A DNA stretch of 64,000 bases, taken from Psychroflexus longus (GTDB lineage: Bacteria > Bacteroidota > Bacteroidia > Flavobacteriales > Flavobacteriaceae). The position numbers and the translations under genes are program-made. The stretch is taken from NCBI RefSeq assembly GCF_020164595.1, contig NZ_JAIQZE010000013.1:38070-102069 (forward strand). Direction: 5' to 3'. Of the stretch, positions 40,476 to 49,200 are shown in pieces; position 1 is the first letter of the stretch, and every line of letters begins with the position of its first letter. A model generated the notes under the pieces. That model had not been told where the DNA came from and searched no databases. It saw only the letters and a program-made list of their open reading frames with translations.

Positions 40476-42983
40476 ATGAAAAATAATGAACGTGCTGAAA
40501 AATTTAGACAAATTGTAAGCAATAAATATTTAATTTATAACAGTTTGTTTTTAAATCTTCCAAACGAAAATACTACTTATACTGGTGTTTTCATTCCACT
40601 TCTTCATAAGTTGAGCAATGAAGGATATAAAAAAGACGCAGAGCCAAAAGCAGTAATTGAAGACTTTCTGTCTAACCATACGGAGTTAACTTCCGACAAA
40701 GAAAAGTTTGATTTACTGTTCAGAATGATAAAGTATATCGAACGTCAGGTAGTTTTGTTTGATAGTATCGAGGATGCGGCATTTTCTAGTTTTAAAAAAC
40801 AAAAAATCGAGAACGTTTTACAGCCTGGTAACGCAAATTACCAAGATCTGGTTGAACACCTGAAGAATTTTAGCTCCAGAGTTGTCTTTACAGCTCATCC
40901 CACACAATTTTACCCCAACAATGTGCAAGGAATAATGCATGAACTTCGCAATGCCGTTCAAATAGATAGCATTACGAAAATTGACAATATCCTTCAACAG
41001 TTAGCTTATACTCCGTTTATTAATAGAGAAAAACCCACCCCTTTTGAAGAAGCACAAAGTATCATTTTTTACTTAAGATATGTGTATTATGAAACGCTTG
41101 GTAAAATCTACCATCAAATTGGAAAAGCTGCGAATTTGCCCCCAGACTTCAACCCTAATTTGCTGGAAATGGGGTTTTGGCCAGGCGGCGATCGAGACGG
41201 AAATCCGTTTGTAACCAAAGAAACTACTTATGAGGTGGCCACTCAATTGCGGATTACTATCATGAAATGTTATTACAACCACTTGAAAGTTTTGATGCGT
41301 AAACTCACTTTCAGGGAAGTTAATGAACCTTTGAACAAACTAAAACGCAAATTATATAAGCAAATCTTCAAGAAGAAAACCAGCTTAAAATCTGAAGAAA
41401 TTCTCAAAATCATGTACCGAGTGAGAAAGTTGGTCGGGGACAAATACCAGTCTTTGAATATCGACTTAATCGATGATTTTATTGGAAGAGTGCACCTCTT
41501 TGGAAATCATTTTGCAACTTTAGATATCCGTCAGGATAGCAGCATTCATAACCAAGTGATCGCTGAAATTTTCAAAAAGGAGTTTAATGTCGATTATAGC
41601 GACTTGTCTTCAGAAGAAAAATTAAAATACTTAACACAGGAATCGTTGGAAATAAATCCAGCTGACTATTCGGATGATTTGGTTGTGGATACAATTGAAA
41701 ACGTGTATCAAATTCGGGACATCCAAAAGCTGAACGGCCGGCGTGGTTTACATCGTTATATCATTTCCAATTCTGAAAGTATTTTTGATGTTTTACATGT
41801 GTATGCTCTTTTCAAATATTGCGGATATAAGGAAGAAGATATACAAATAGATATTGTCCCGTTATTTGAAACTATGGACGGAATGGACAATTCTGAATCT
41901 GTGATGAGAGCGCTTTATGACAATGAAATTTATAAGACACATTTGCATAAAAGAAACAAAGAACAGCACATCATGTTAGGATTTTCAGACGGTACCAAGG
42001 ATGGTGGTTACCTGAAAGCCAACTGGGAAATCTATAGGACCAAAGAACGCTTAACGACTTTATCAAGAAAAGAAGGTTATCAGGTTGTATTTTTTGATGG
42101 TCGTGGCGGACCTCCAGCGCGGGGTGGAGGAAAAACGCATCAATTTTACGCTGCTCAAGGCAACGAAATTGCAAACGAAAAGATTCAATTGACTATACAG
42201 GGACAAACAATTACCAGTGTTTTTGGAACTCATGAGCAGGCGACTTATAATTTTGAACAGTTACTTCTGGCAGGAGTAAAATCAAAACAAAGCAAAAGCT
42301 GGAAGCCAAATCATAAAGAATTACTAACCGAACTAGCTGATAAAAGTTACGAGAAATACATAAGTCTTAAGGAACACGAGTTATTCATTCCTTATTTGGA
42401 AGAAATGACAACCCTTAGGTATTACGGAGCTACAAACATAGGTAGTAGACCGACCAAAAGAAATCAAAATGCCAAACTTCAATTGAAAGATTTGAGAGCC
42501 ATACCATTCGTTGGATCCTGGGGGTTGATAAGACAAAATGTACCAGGATATTACGGACTAGGGACAGCGCTTAATACTTATGCAGATCAATTTCATGTGG
42601 TTGAAGACCTTTACAAACACTCAGCCTTTTTTAGATCTCTTATTTTGAATAGCATCATGTCAATGAAAAAATCATATTTCCCGTTGACATCTTACATGAA
42701 AAATGATAAAAAATACGGTAAGTTCTGGATGAATTTACGCGAAGAATATGAGCTTACTAAAAAACTGGTTCTTAAATTGACAAAACAGAACGAGTTGATG
42801 GAAAACGAAGAGCTAGCTAGAAAATCCATAAATATGCGTGAAGATATTATTCTGCCGCTACTCAGCATACAACAGTACGCTTTACAAAAGATCCAAGAGG
42901 ATGATGCTAACAAAGAGATTTATGAAAAAATGGTGATTAGAGCTTTATTTGGAAATATCAACGCAAGTCGAAATTCTGCCTAA
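40476..42983 (+). CDS. ppc: Phosphoenolpyruvate carboxylase, 835 aa
   Basis: Makes oxaloacetate from PEP and bicarbonate (anaplerosis). Catalytic motifs: VVFTAHPTQFYPNNVQG (His of the TAHPT motif), PGGDRDGNPFVT, FFDGRGGPPARGGGKTH (the Gly-rich catalytic loop) and GSRPTKR. In the loop, E. coli has HG at the start where this protein has DG. The C-terminus is NINASRNSA instead of the usual QNTG. It is about 50 residues shorter than the E. coli enzyme. These changes suggest a divergent Bacteroidetes-type PEPC, and allosteric behaviour may differ. Confidence 0.9.
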   Translation: MKNNERAEKFRQIVSNKYLIYNSLFLNLPNENTTYTGVFIPLLHKLSNEGYKKDAEPKAVIEDFLSNHTELTSDKEKFDLLFRMIKYIERQVVLFDSIEDAAFSSFKKQKIENVLQPGNANYQDLVEHLKNFSSRVVFTAHPTQFYPNNVQGIMHELRNAVQIDSITKIDNILQQLAYTPFINREKPTPFEEAQSIIFYLRYVYYETLGKIYHQIGKAANLPPDFNPNLLEMGFWPGGDRDGNPFVTKETTYEVATQLRITIMKCYYNHLKVLMRKLTFREVNEPLNKLKRKLYKQIFKKKTSLKSEEILKIMYRVRKLVGDKYQSLNIDLIDDFIGRVHLFGNHFATLDIRQDSSIHNQVIAEIFKKEFNVDYSDLSSEEKLKYLTQESLEINPADYSDDLVVDTIENVYQIRDIQKLNGRRGLHRYIISNSESIFDVLHVYALFKYCGYKEEDIQIDIVPLFETMDGMDNSESVMRALYDNEIYKTHLHKRNKEQHIMLGFSDGTKDGGYLKANWEIYRTKERLTTLSRKEGYQVVFFDGRGGPPARGGGKTHQFYAAQGNEIANEKIQLTIQGQTITSVFGTHEQATYNFEQLLLAGVKSKQSKSWKPNHKELLTELADKSYEKYISLKEHELFIPYLEEMTTLRYYGATNIGSRPTKRNQNAKLQLKDLRAIPFVGSWGLIRQNVPGYYGLGTALNTYADQFHVVEDLYKHSAFFRSLILNSIMSMKKSYFPLTSYMKNDKKYGKFWMNLREEYELTKKLVLKLTKQNELMENEELARKSINMREDIILPLLSIQQYALQKIQEDDANKEIYEKMVIRALFGNINASRNSA

Positions 42984-43142
42984 GTAGTATTTTGAATTTA
43001 AATCAAAGCCTGAAAGAAATACTTTTTTCTATTCTATCGCAGTCGAGAAGTTGATAGAACATCCCGATTGCGATTTGATATTTTCATTAAAACTGAAATA
43101 AAAGTATTCAAATATTTCGATTAATAATCAAAAAACAACACT

Positions 43143-44258
43143 TTGAATTTATCCTATTGGGAACAGCATAAATGGTTTGATAATGTAGATTTTTGCATAG
43201 TAGGAAGCGGGATTGTAGGTTTATCCTGTGCGCTGCAACTCAGGAAGAAAAACCCTAAAGCAAAAATTCTAATTTTGGAAAAAGGGATTTTACCACAAGG
43301 GGCTAGCACCAAAAACGCTGGCTTCGCTTGTTTTGGCAGTGCAAGTGAATTGCTTTCGGACATGAAAAGTCATACTAAAGAAGAACTTCTGAATTTGGTC
43401 CAGCAACGCGTTAATGGCTTGGAACTACTAAAATCTAAGCTTGGGGAAAAACAGATCGACTTCCAGCAACATGGCGGGTACGAAGTTTTTCTAGATAAAA
43501 ATAAAGACACTTTTGAAAATTGCGAAGCACATTTAGAAATGCTCAATGAACTGCTACGTCCCGTTTTTAAGGCAGACACTTTTAAACTAATAACTAATGA
43601 CTTTGGCTTTAAAAATGCTTTACCAAATTTAATTTTCAATCCTTTTGAAGGACAAATCGATACGGGGAAAATGATGCAGGCTTTATTGAAAAAAGCACAG
43701 TGTGAAGGTATTTCTATTTTGAATTCTATTAAAGTCAAATCATTTTCGACTGAGGCAGAATCGGTTCATGTTCAACTGGAGAATTTTGATTTTAAAACGA
43801 AGCATCTACTTATAGCGACCAATGCGTTTGCCTCTGAATTATTAGAACTTAATGTTACTCCAGCTAGAAATCAAGTGTTGGTCACCAAGCCTATTCCTTA
43901 TTTGTCCATTAAGGGCACTTTCCATCTGGATGAAGGTTTTTATTATTTTAGAAATATCCACAACAGAATATTAATTGGTGGTGGTAGAAATCTGGACAGT
44001 GATGGCGAAACCACCTCCGTTTTAGAAACCACCTCGCGTATTCAAAAGGCCTTGGAAAAATTGCTGAAAGACGTCATTTTACCTGATCAAAATTTTGAAA
44101 TCGATCAGCGCTGGAGTGGTATTTTAGGAGTTGGACAACAAAAAAGGCCAATCATAAAACCGATATCGAATCGGGTGTGCTGTGCAGTTCGGCTCGGAGG
44201 AATGGGCGTTGCCATTGGCAGCAGCGTCGGCAAGGAATTGGCAGATTTGATTGACTAA
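43143..44258 (+). CDS. DAO-family FAD-dependent oxidoreductase, 371 aa, TTG start
   Basis: FAD-binding motif VGSGIVGLSCAL near the N-terminus (GxGxxG), then LEKGILPQGASTKNAG, and the C-terminal HNRILIGGGRN and RLGGMGVAIGSSVGK, typical of glycine-oxidase/D-amino-acid-oxidase-type enzymes. No ATG exists in frame before residue 75, a stop lies six codons upstream, and TTG at 43143 begins the conserved fold, so TTG start is adopted. Substrate not clear: the family includes ThiO, glycerol-3-phosphate and sarcosine oxidases. Confidence 0.85.
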   Translation: MNLSYWEQHKWFDNVDFCIVGSGIVGLSCALQLRKKNPKAKILILEKGILPQGASTKNAGFACFGSASELLSDMKSHTKEELLNLVQQRVNGLELLKSKLGEKQIDFQQHGGYEVFLDKNKDTFENCEAHLEMLNELLRPVFKADTFKLITNDFGFKNALPNLIFNPFEGQIDTGKMMQALLKKAQCEGISILNSIKVKSFSTEAESVHVQLENFDFKTKHLLIATNAFASELLELNVTPARNQVLVTKPIPYLSIKGTFHLDEGFYYFRNIHNRILIGGGRNLDSDGETTSVLETTSRIQKALEKLLKDVILPDQNFEIDQRWSGILGVGQQKRPIIKPISNRVCCAVRLGGMGVAIGSSVGKELADLID

Positions 44259-44304
44259 AAGCTGTTTGCGAAAGAAACACTAATGATTTACAGCCTTGAC
44301 TTTT

Positions 44305-44709
44305 CTAAAGCTTCGGTTTTTTCCTTAATTGCTTTTTATCAGAATGCTGTTTTTTCTTCTGAAGACGTTTCAATTTGGAAGAGCGAGATGGTTTGGTCTT
44401 GATCCGCTTTTTCGGTTTATGAAGTGCTTTTTTAAGCAGGTCTTCCAGCATCGCTATTGCCAGTTTTTTATTCTGAAGTTGACTTCGCGTTTTAGCGACG
44501 CTTAACCTAAGTTCACCTTCAGAGTTAATTCTTGAAGCAAGTTTACTTTGGATTAAAGCTTTTTGAGATTCAGAAAAAACAGCTGAAGATGAAGGATGCC
44601 AGGTAATGATGACTTTAGTTTCTGTTTTATTGACGTGTTGTCCACCAGGTCCGCCACTTAAGGCAAATTGAAACTGAAGCTCACTATATAATTGCTTAGT
44701 GTTAAACAT
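44305..44709 (-). CDS. arfB: Peptidyl-tRNA hydrolase ArfB-type, 134 aa
   Basis: Rescues stalled ribosomes by hydrolysing peptidyl-tRNA. The GGQ motif is at residues 22-24 in ALSGGPGGQHVNKTETKV; a long basic tail (KKALHKPKKRIKTKPSRSS, then KKKQHSDKKQLRKKPK) matches the ArfB tail that enters the mRNA channel. The start overlaps the end of the DUF4301 gene by 8 bp, so translation may be coupled. Confidence 0.92.
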   Translation of the reverse strand: MFNTKQLYSELQFQFALSGGPGGQHVNKTETKVIITWHPSSSAVFSESQKALIQSKLASRINSEGELRLSVAKTRSQLQNKKLAIAMLEDLLKKALHKPKKRIKTKPSRSSKLKRLQKKKQHSDKKQLRKKPKL

Positions 44710-46246
44710 CAGTTTTAGGTTGATGACCAGGCTTGAGAAGGTCTACCACGGTTTTTACAGGATTAAAACTTTCTGCAGGAACTTCGACAAAAACCGTATT
44801 CCAAAAAGCCATTCCGCCATTCCAAAGTCCAGGCAATTCCAGTGCTTTTATAGCTTCACCTCCAACAAACTTCTTGGCGATAAAGCCTTTATTGGCATCA
44901 ACAAATTGCTTCAAATCAAAAGCTTCACCCTTATAATTTTTCAGACTACAAACGATATCAACAGGATTGAAATGCGTTGAAACCTCTAATTTTTCTTTCT
45001 GATCTTGCTGAGTCAAATCGACCTGAGACTTTTCTACAATTTGTAATGAAATACTATCGTCTTCATTTTTAATCCAGAACGGACCACCGCCCGGAGCTCC
45101 CTCATTCACAACCATTCCGCAAACTCGTATAGGTCGATTGAGATAATAAATTATTTCTTCCTTGTTTTTAAAATCTACGTGAATGTTCAGATCATTCTTC
45201 AAAAAAGTGACAGCTTCCTCAATAGTTTCTTCACTGACGGATTCTTTTTCAAGATTTTTTAAAATTGAAAATGCTTTGTCTTGCAATCGAATCAGTAAGC
45301 CTGCAAGTACTGATTTGTATTCCAATGAGGATTGGCCAGCTTCTAAAGCCGGCTCTTGATGAGCGACGTTGTCTATATTTTTTATGAATATAATATCCGC
45401 ATCAAGTTGATTCAAATTCTCCACTAAAGCACCGTGACCGGCAGGACGAAATAAGATTTTACCATCTTCATCTCTGAATATTTTACCTTTTGAGTCCAGG
45501 CAAATTGTATCTGTCGAAGCATGCTGGAAAGAAAATTCAACCTCAAAGCTAATTCCTGTTTCCTTTTCAATCTTAGGCTGGAAATCTTTTAATTTATTTT
45601 TGAAACTACCAGTATGGTCTGAAGAGATAGTGAAATGAAGTTTGGCTTTACCATCTTTTACTGCGTAGTTTGTGGCTTCGTAAAAGTGTTCCTCGAAGGC
45701 TGATAACTTTTCTTGAGGATACTTATGAAATGGAATAAGCCCTTTTGGCAAATCTGCCATCTGGAAGCCTTCTTTAGTCAGCATTTGTTTAGTCAGCTCA
45801 TAGGCTTTAGTTCCTCGGGACAATTCGTCAAAGTCTACACCTCTACCTTTTAATGCGAGAATCAAGTCCTCATAAAAGGCAAGATGTTCTACGGAGTCAA
45901 AAAATACTTTTAGGTCTTTAAATTTATCTTTTTCTAAAAAATTTTCGAAGCTCGCATTAGAATCTGGATATTCATCCAGAAATTGATGGAGGGATCTAAA
46001 CATTCTTGAGGCTGCGCCACTCGCCGGAACAAATTTTAAAACTTGTAAGGCTGACTGTTCGTATACTTCAATAAATTCTTTTTTTTCTTTGGAGTCTAGA
46101 TGCAGGATTCCGTCTCCCAAAGTAGCGGGTTTTACGATTTCAAGTTTTGGAAATCCTTTTTTAAAATGTTGTAGATCTTTCTCAATTTTTTGAACAGATT
46201 GATGATAGTCCTCTAAATGAGATAAGTCGTCTGATTGAAAATTCAT
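44702..46246 (-). CDS. DUF4301 family protein, 514 aa
   Basis: Matches DUF4301, a nucleotidyltransferase-like family of unknown role. Helpful segments are VLKFVPASGAASRMFRSLHQ, KGLIPFHKYPQEKLSAFEEH, LHFTISSDHTGSFKNKL and LFRPAGHGALVENLNQL. SGAASRM and HGAL with conserved Gly, Arg and Lys are reminiscent of sugar-nucleotide binding. It overlaps arfB by 8 bp and follows the NadR-like kinase gene by 7 bp, so these genes form one long unit with the pnuC group. Confidence 0.82.
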   Translation of the reverse strand: MNFQSDDLSHLEDYHQSVQKIEKDLQHFKKGFPKLEIVKPATLGDGILHLDSKEKKEFIEVYEQSALQVLKFVPASGAASRMFRSLHQFLDEYPDSNASFENFLEKDKFKDLKVFFDSVEHLAFYEDLILALKGRGVDFDELSRGTKAYELTKQMLTKEGFQMADLPKGLIPFHKYPQEKLSAFEEHFYEATNYAVKDGKAKLHFTISSDHTGSFKNKLKDFQPKIEKETGISFEVEFSFQHASTDTICLDSKGKIFRDEDGKILFRPAGHGALVENLNQLDADIIFIKNIDNVAHQEPALEAGQSSLEYKSVLAGLLIRLQDKAFSILKNLEKESVSEETIEEAVTFLKNDLNIHVDFKNKEEIIYYLNRPIRVCGMVVNEGAPGGGPFWIKNEDDSISLQIVEKSQVDLTQQDQKEKLEVSTHFNPVDIVCSLKNYKGEAFDLKQFVDANKGFIAKKFVGGEAIKALELPGLWNGGMAFWNTVFVEVPAESFNPVKTVVDLLKPGHQPKTDV

Positions 46247-46253
46247 GATAGAA

Positions 46254-46808
46254 TTATATTGCTTTAATAATAGATTTGGCTGTTTGTAAACGTTGCTTCA
46301 AATCTCCTTTCAAAATTGTACAAGGGAGATTTCTTAGGATGAGCGCATTTTCAAATATACTAAACATTTCACTTCTCTGCTCGGGTTTATCTCGTAAATC
46401 GTCTGCGACCCATGGGGTGTCGATATAGGTAAGGAAGTAATAAGTGTACTCATGTTGTTCTACGCACTGCTCTAATACATCACTTTGAAAGTTTTCATAA
46501 TAAACTTTAGCATAAGTAAGCGTTTGTAAAACATTGGTATCACAAAAAAGATAATTCTTTGCTTTTTCTGCGAGTTTGTTCTCCAATTGGATTTGACCTT
46601 TTGCAATGGGAATAAGGTCTGATGGCTCACAAACCTCAGCAGAATCGTTGTACTTCTCTTGTAGATATTCTCTGGCAAACTCAGGAACCCATTCCGTATT
46701 ATACTCCTCTGCTAAGGCTTCAGCTAAACTGGACTTCCCAGAAGATTCAGGACCGAAAAGGACTATTTTAGTAAGCTTGCTTTGGGTTTGTTTAAGTTCT
46801 TCTTCCAT
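46254..46808 (-). CDS. NadR-like P-loop kinase (ribosylnicotinamide kinase-type domain), 184 aa
   Basis: Single ATPase domain with Walker A GPESSGKSS near residue 20, EFAREYLQEKYN after it, and a central TNVLQTLTYAKVYYENF. It matches the kinase half of NadR, without the N-terminal HTH and adenylyltransferase. It starts inside pnuC (46 bp overlap), so the two are translationally linked. The product of transport (a riboside or thiamine) would be phosphorylated and so trapped. Confidence 0.85.
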   Translation of the reverse strand: MEEELKQTQSKLTKIVLFGPESSGKSSLAEALAEEYNTEWVPEFAREYLQEKYNDSAEVCEPSDLIPIAKGQIQLENKLAEKAKNYLFCDTNVLQTLTYAKVYYENFQSDVLEQCVEQHEYTYYFLTYIDTPWVADDLRDKPEQRSEMFSIFENALILRNLPCTILKGDLKQRLQTAKSIIKAI

Positions 46809-47407
46809 TCTAAATATCCGTAAACCGCAATAATAGTAAAAAGTATGAATTGAAAAGATGTAAACGTAAGACCTTTATAATAATACAAAGGAATTGAGAT
46901 GAGATCACCAACAATCCAATAGATCCAGTTTTCTAATCTTTTCTTGGCCATCAACCACATTCCAACAAAGAAAATGGAGGTCGTTATGACATCCATATAC
47001 GTGACCCATCCATCCCATTTATCGAACACTTCGTAGATTACAGTTACAAAAATAGCGGTTGCTACAAAAAGAAAGATCGATTTAATATTTTCTCTAGGAG
47101 AAGCCTTTTCAATGGGTATAAAATGAGAATCGTCAACCTTTCTTGTCCATAGGTACCAACCGTAGACACTCATAGAAAAGTAATAAGCATTTATCATCAT
47201 ATCGCCAAGAAGACCATATTGGTAAAGGATATAGACAAATATCAGCGTGCTTATAATTCCCGTTGGAAATACAAGAATGTTGTCTTTTTTGGAAAATAAA
47301 ACACTCAAGAAACCAAAGATGACAGCAATGACTTCTAAAACTATATAATGAGTGGGCGTATTTTCATATTCTGAAAATAACCAATCAAAAATGAGGCTCA
47401 TAATCAC
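46763..47407 (-). CDS. PnuC-family vitamin transporter, 214 aa
   Basis: Polytopic inner-membrane protein of about seven TM segments (VLEVIAVIFGFLSVLF, ILVFPTGIISTLIFVYIL, YYFSMSVYGWYLWTRK). The family signature LENWIYWIVGDLISIPLYYY has the W-x-x-W/GD core. PnuC carries nicotinamide riboside; close relatives (PnuT) carry thiamine. In this operon it stands between a thiamine-binding-like gene and a NadR-like kinase, so either vitamin is possible. It overlaps both neighbours (23 bp and 46 bp). Confidence 0.87.
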   Translation of the reverse strand: MIMSLIFDWLFSEYENTPTHYIVLEVIAVIFGFLSVLFSKKDNILVFPTGIISTLIFVYILYQYGLLGDMMINAYYFSMSVYGWYLWTRKVDDSHFIPIEKASPRENIKSIFLFVATAIFVTVIYEVFDKWDGWVTYMDVITTSIFFVGMWLMAKKRLENWIYWIVGDLISIPLYYYKGLTFTSFQFILFTIIAVYGYLEWKKNLNKPKASLLK

Positions 47408-47645
47408 TTCTGTCAGATTTTACTAGTTTCATGTGCAATAAACCACGATCCATCGCTTCAAAGGCAACTTCCACTTCGTCCTTCAAAATCTGCATCACCC
47501 TATCATATTCTCCATAGACCTGAGTACTCAACGGATTTTCCAGAACTGTAAGTCCAGAATTTCTCATGGCTTTTATAAAATTTATGATAATCGGTTCGTA
47601 GTCGTCTTGTATGGGGGTTAAGGTTAATTCTACTGAAATTTTCAT
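47385..47645 (-). CDS. Thiamine-binding-like (MTH1187/YkoF, DUF77) protein, 86 aa
   Basis: Small ferredoxin-like-fold protein: MKISVELTLTPIQDDYEP, then LTVLENPLSTQVYGEYDRVM and LHMKLVKSDR. DUF77/MTH1187 relatives bind thiamine-type ligands. It opens the operon with pnuC and the kinase (23 bp overlap with pnuC). That supports the operon being for thiamine more than for nicotinamide riboside, but this is inference. Confidence 0.82.
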   Translation of the reverse strand: MKISVELTLTPIQDDYEPIIINFIKAMRNSGLTVLENPLSTQVYGEYDRVMQILKDEVEVAFEAMDRGLLHMKLVKSDRSDYEPHF

Positions 47646-47737
47646 AGCTTTTAGTTTCGTGTCACAAGGTTACCATTTTTTACAAGAACAAAAGAAGTCT
47701 TTTAAATAATTGCTTATTTCCAGCAAAGTCGGCGACA

Positions 47738-47831
47738 CTTGTTATTCAGAAGGAGCTTTTTCGACGATTGATGGATCTCTATTACCGAAGCAGGAAACGC
47801 TTTCTGGATGCATAGGGATCTGAATAACAAG
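47738..47831 (-). repeat. Long inverted repeat in the leader of the thiamine-binding-like/pnuC operon
   Basis: Perfect 13-bp arms, cttgttattcaga (47738-47750) and tctgaataacaag (47819-47831), frame a 68-bp core with further local pairing. Read on the minus strand it lies right after the acyl-CoA dehydrogenase terminator and about 90 nt before the DUF77 start codon. It does not carry the conserved THI blocks. It may be a structured leader, a small RNA, or a MITE-like remnant. Confidence 0.6.
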
Positions 47832-47838
47832 CAACAAA

Positions 47839-47870
47839 AAAAGCCTGGAATTTTAAAACTCCAGGCTTTT
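47839..47870 (-). terminator. Terminator of the acyl-CoA dehydrogenase gene
   Basis: aaaagcctgga (47839-47849) pairs with tccaggctttt (47860-47870); T7 follows on the minus strand, where the + strand has a run of A from 47836. Confidence 0.9.
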
Positions 47871-47889
47871 GTTTAAATCTATTTCAAAT

Positions 47890-49032
47890 CTAGTCTGCCA
47901 GTATACTTCTGGAGATGACTATTTTTTGGATTTCTGAAGTTCCTTCGTAAATCTGAGTGATTTTTGCATCTCGCATCAAGCGCTCCACGTGGTATTCCTT
48001 CACATAACCGTTTCCACCGTGAACTTGTACCGCTTCAACAGTCACATCCATCGCGACTTGAGAAGCATACAACTTCGCCATTGCACCAGAAAGATCATAA
48101 TTTTCACCATTATCTTTATCCCAGGCTGCTTTCATCACCATGTGTCTTGCCGCTTCGATGCTAGTGTGCATGTCAGCTAGTTTGAAAGCAATAGCTTGAT
48201 GGTTCATGATTTCAGTTCCAAATGCTTTTCTGATTTTGGAATAGGCTTTTGCCATTTCGTAAGCTCCGGCTGCAATACCCAAAGCTTGTGCAGCAATCCC
48301 AATTCTTCCACCAGCAAGCGTTTTCATGGCAAATTTGAATCCAAATCCATCTTCACCAATTCTATTTTCTTTAGGAACCTTTACATCGTTGAAAGTTAAC
48401 GAGTGCGTATCACTTCCACGAATTCCCATCTTTTGTTCTTTAGGACCTATCTCAAACCCCTCCATTCCCTTTTCAAGAATAAAAGCATTGATTCCTCTAT
48501 GCTTTTTCTCTTTATCGGTATGCGCAATGACTAGATAAATATCTGCAGAACCTCCGTTGGTAATCCAGTTTTTGGTTCCGTTGATCACGTAATGATCACC
48601 TTTATCTATTGCGGTTGTTTTTTGTGAAGTTGCATCACTACCAGCTTCAGGCTCACTTAAGCAAAAAGCTCCAATTTTTTCACCTGTAGTTAGTTGGGTT
48701 AAGTATTTTTTCTTTTGTTCTTCAGTACCGTAAGTATCCAAACCCCAACAGACTAAAGAATTATTTACAGAAACGACAACAGAAGCCGAAGCATCAATTT
48801 TTGACAATTCTTCCATCGCCAGAACATAAGACACAGTATCCATTCCACCACCACCATACTCTGGTGACGCCATCATTCCCATAAAACCAAGTTCTCCTAA
48901 TTTTTTGATTTGCTCTTTCGGGAACTCTTGCTTCTCATCACGCTCAATGACTCCAGGTTTCAACTCATTATTTGCGAAATCTCTCGCCGCCTGGCGAATC
49001 ATTTCATGTTCTTCTGTCAACTTAAAATCCAT
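47890..49032 (-). CDS. Short-chain acyl-CoA dehydrogenase, 380 aa
   Basis: FAD-dependent acyl-CoA dehydrogenase (butyryl-CoA-type): FCLSEPEAGSDATSQKT, KNWITNGGSADIYLVIA, KMGIRGSDTHSLTFNDVKVP, and the catalytic YEGTSEIQKIVISR with Glu in YEGT. It acts in beta-oxidation or branched-chain amino acid breakdown. Full length (about 380). A clean promoter and terminator make it a single-gene unit. It shares only family-level features with the glutaryl-CoA dehydrogenase at 12234-13412. Confidence 0.93.
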   Translation of the reverse strand: MDFKLTEEHEMIRQAARDFANNELKPGVIERDEKQEFPKEQIKKLGELGFMGMMASPEYGGGGMDTVSYVLAMEELSKIDASASVVVSVNNSLVCWGLDTYGTEEQKKKYLTQLTTGEKIGAFCLSEPEAGSDATSQKTTAIDKGDHYVINGTKNWITNGGSADIYLVIAHTDKEKKHRGINAFILEKGMEGFEIGPKEQKMGIRGSDTHSLTFNDVKVPKENRIGEDGFGFKFAMKTLAGGRIGIAAQALGIAAGAYEMAKAYSKIRKAFGTEIMNHQAIAFKLADMHTSIEAARHMVMKAAWDKDNGENYDLSGAMAKLYASQVAMDVTVEAVQVHGGNGYVKEYHVERLMRDAKITQIYEGTSEIQKIVISRSILAD

Positions 49033-49067
49033 ATAATTATTATTTCAGTTTTATTAAAAATTTGACA

Positions 49068-49098
49068 CAAATATAGGGTTTACCTACATATTTTTCAA
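49068..49098 (-). promoter_or_regulatory. Bacteroidetes-type promoter of the acyl-CoA dehydrogenase gene
   Basis: On the minus strand: TTG (49098-49096), a 20-nt spacer, then TATATTTG (49075-49068). It lies 36 bp before the start codon. Confidence 0.7.
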
Positions 49099-49200
49099 CG
49101 TAAGGTTTCATAAATTAAGATTAATGTAAAATCTGGAAATGAAGATCTATTACAAGATTAATCAAAAGCATTGCATTAATTTTGAAGTATAAATAAGCAC

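Noticed and set aside
47738..47831. Second TPP riboswitch before the pnuC operon
   Set aside because: No CTGAGA, TGAACCTG or AGGGAA block in order in the leader; only an inverted repeat is seen.
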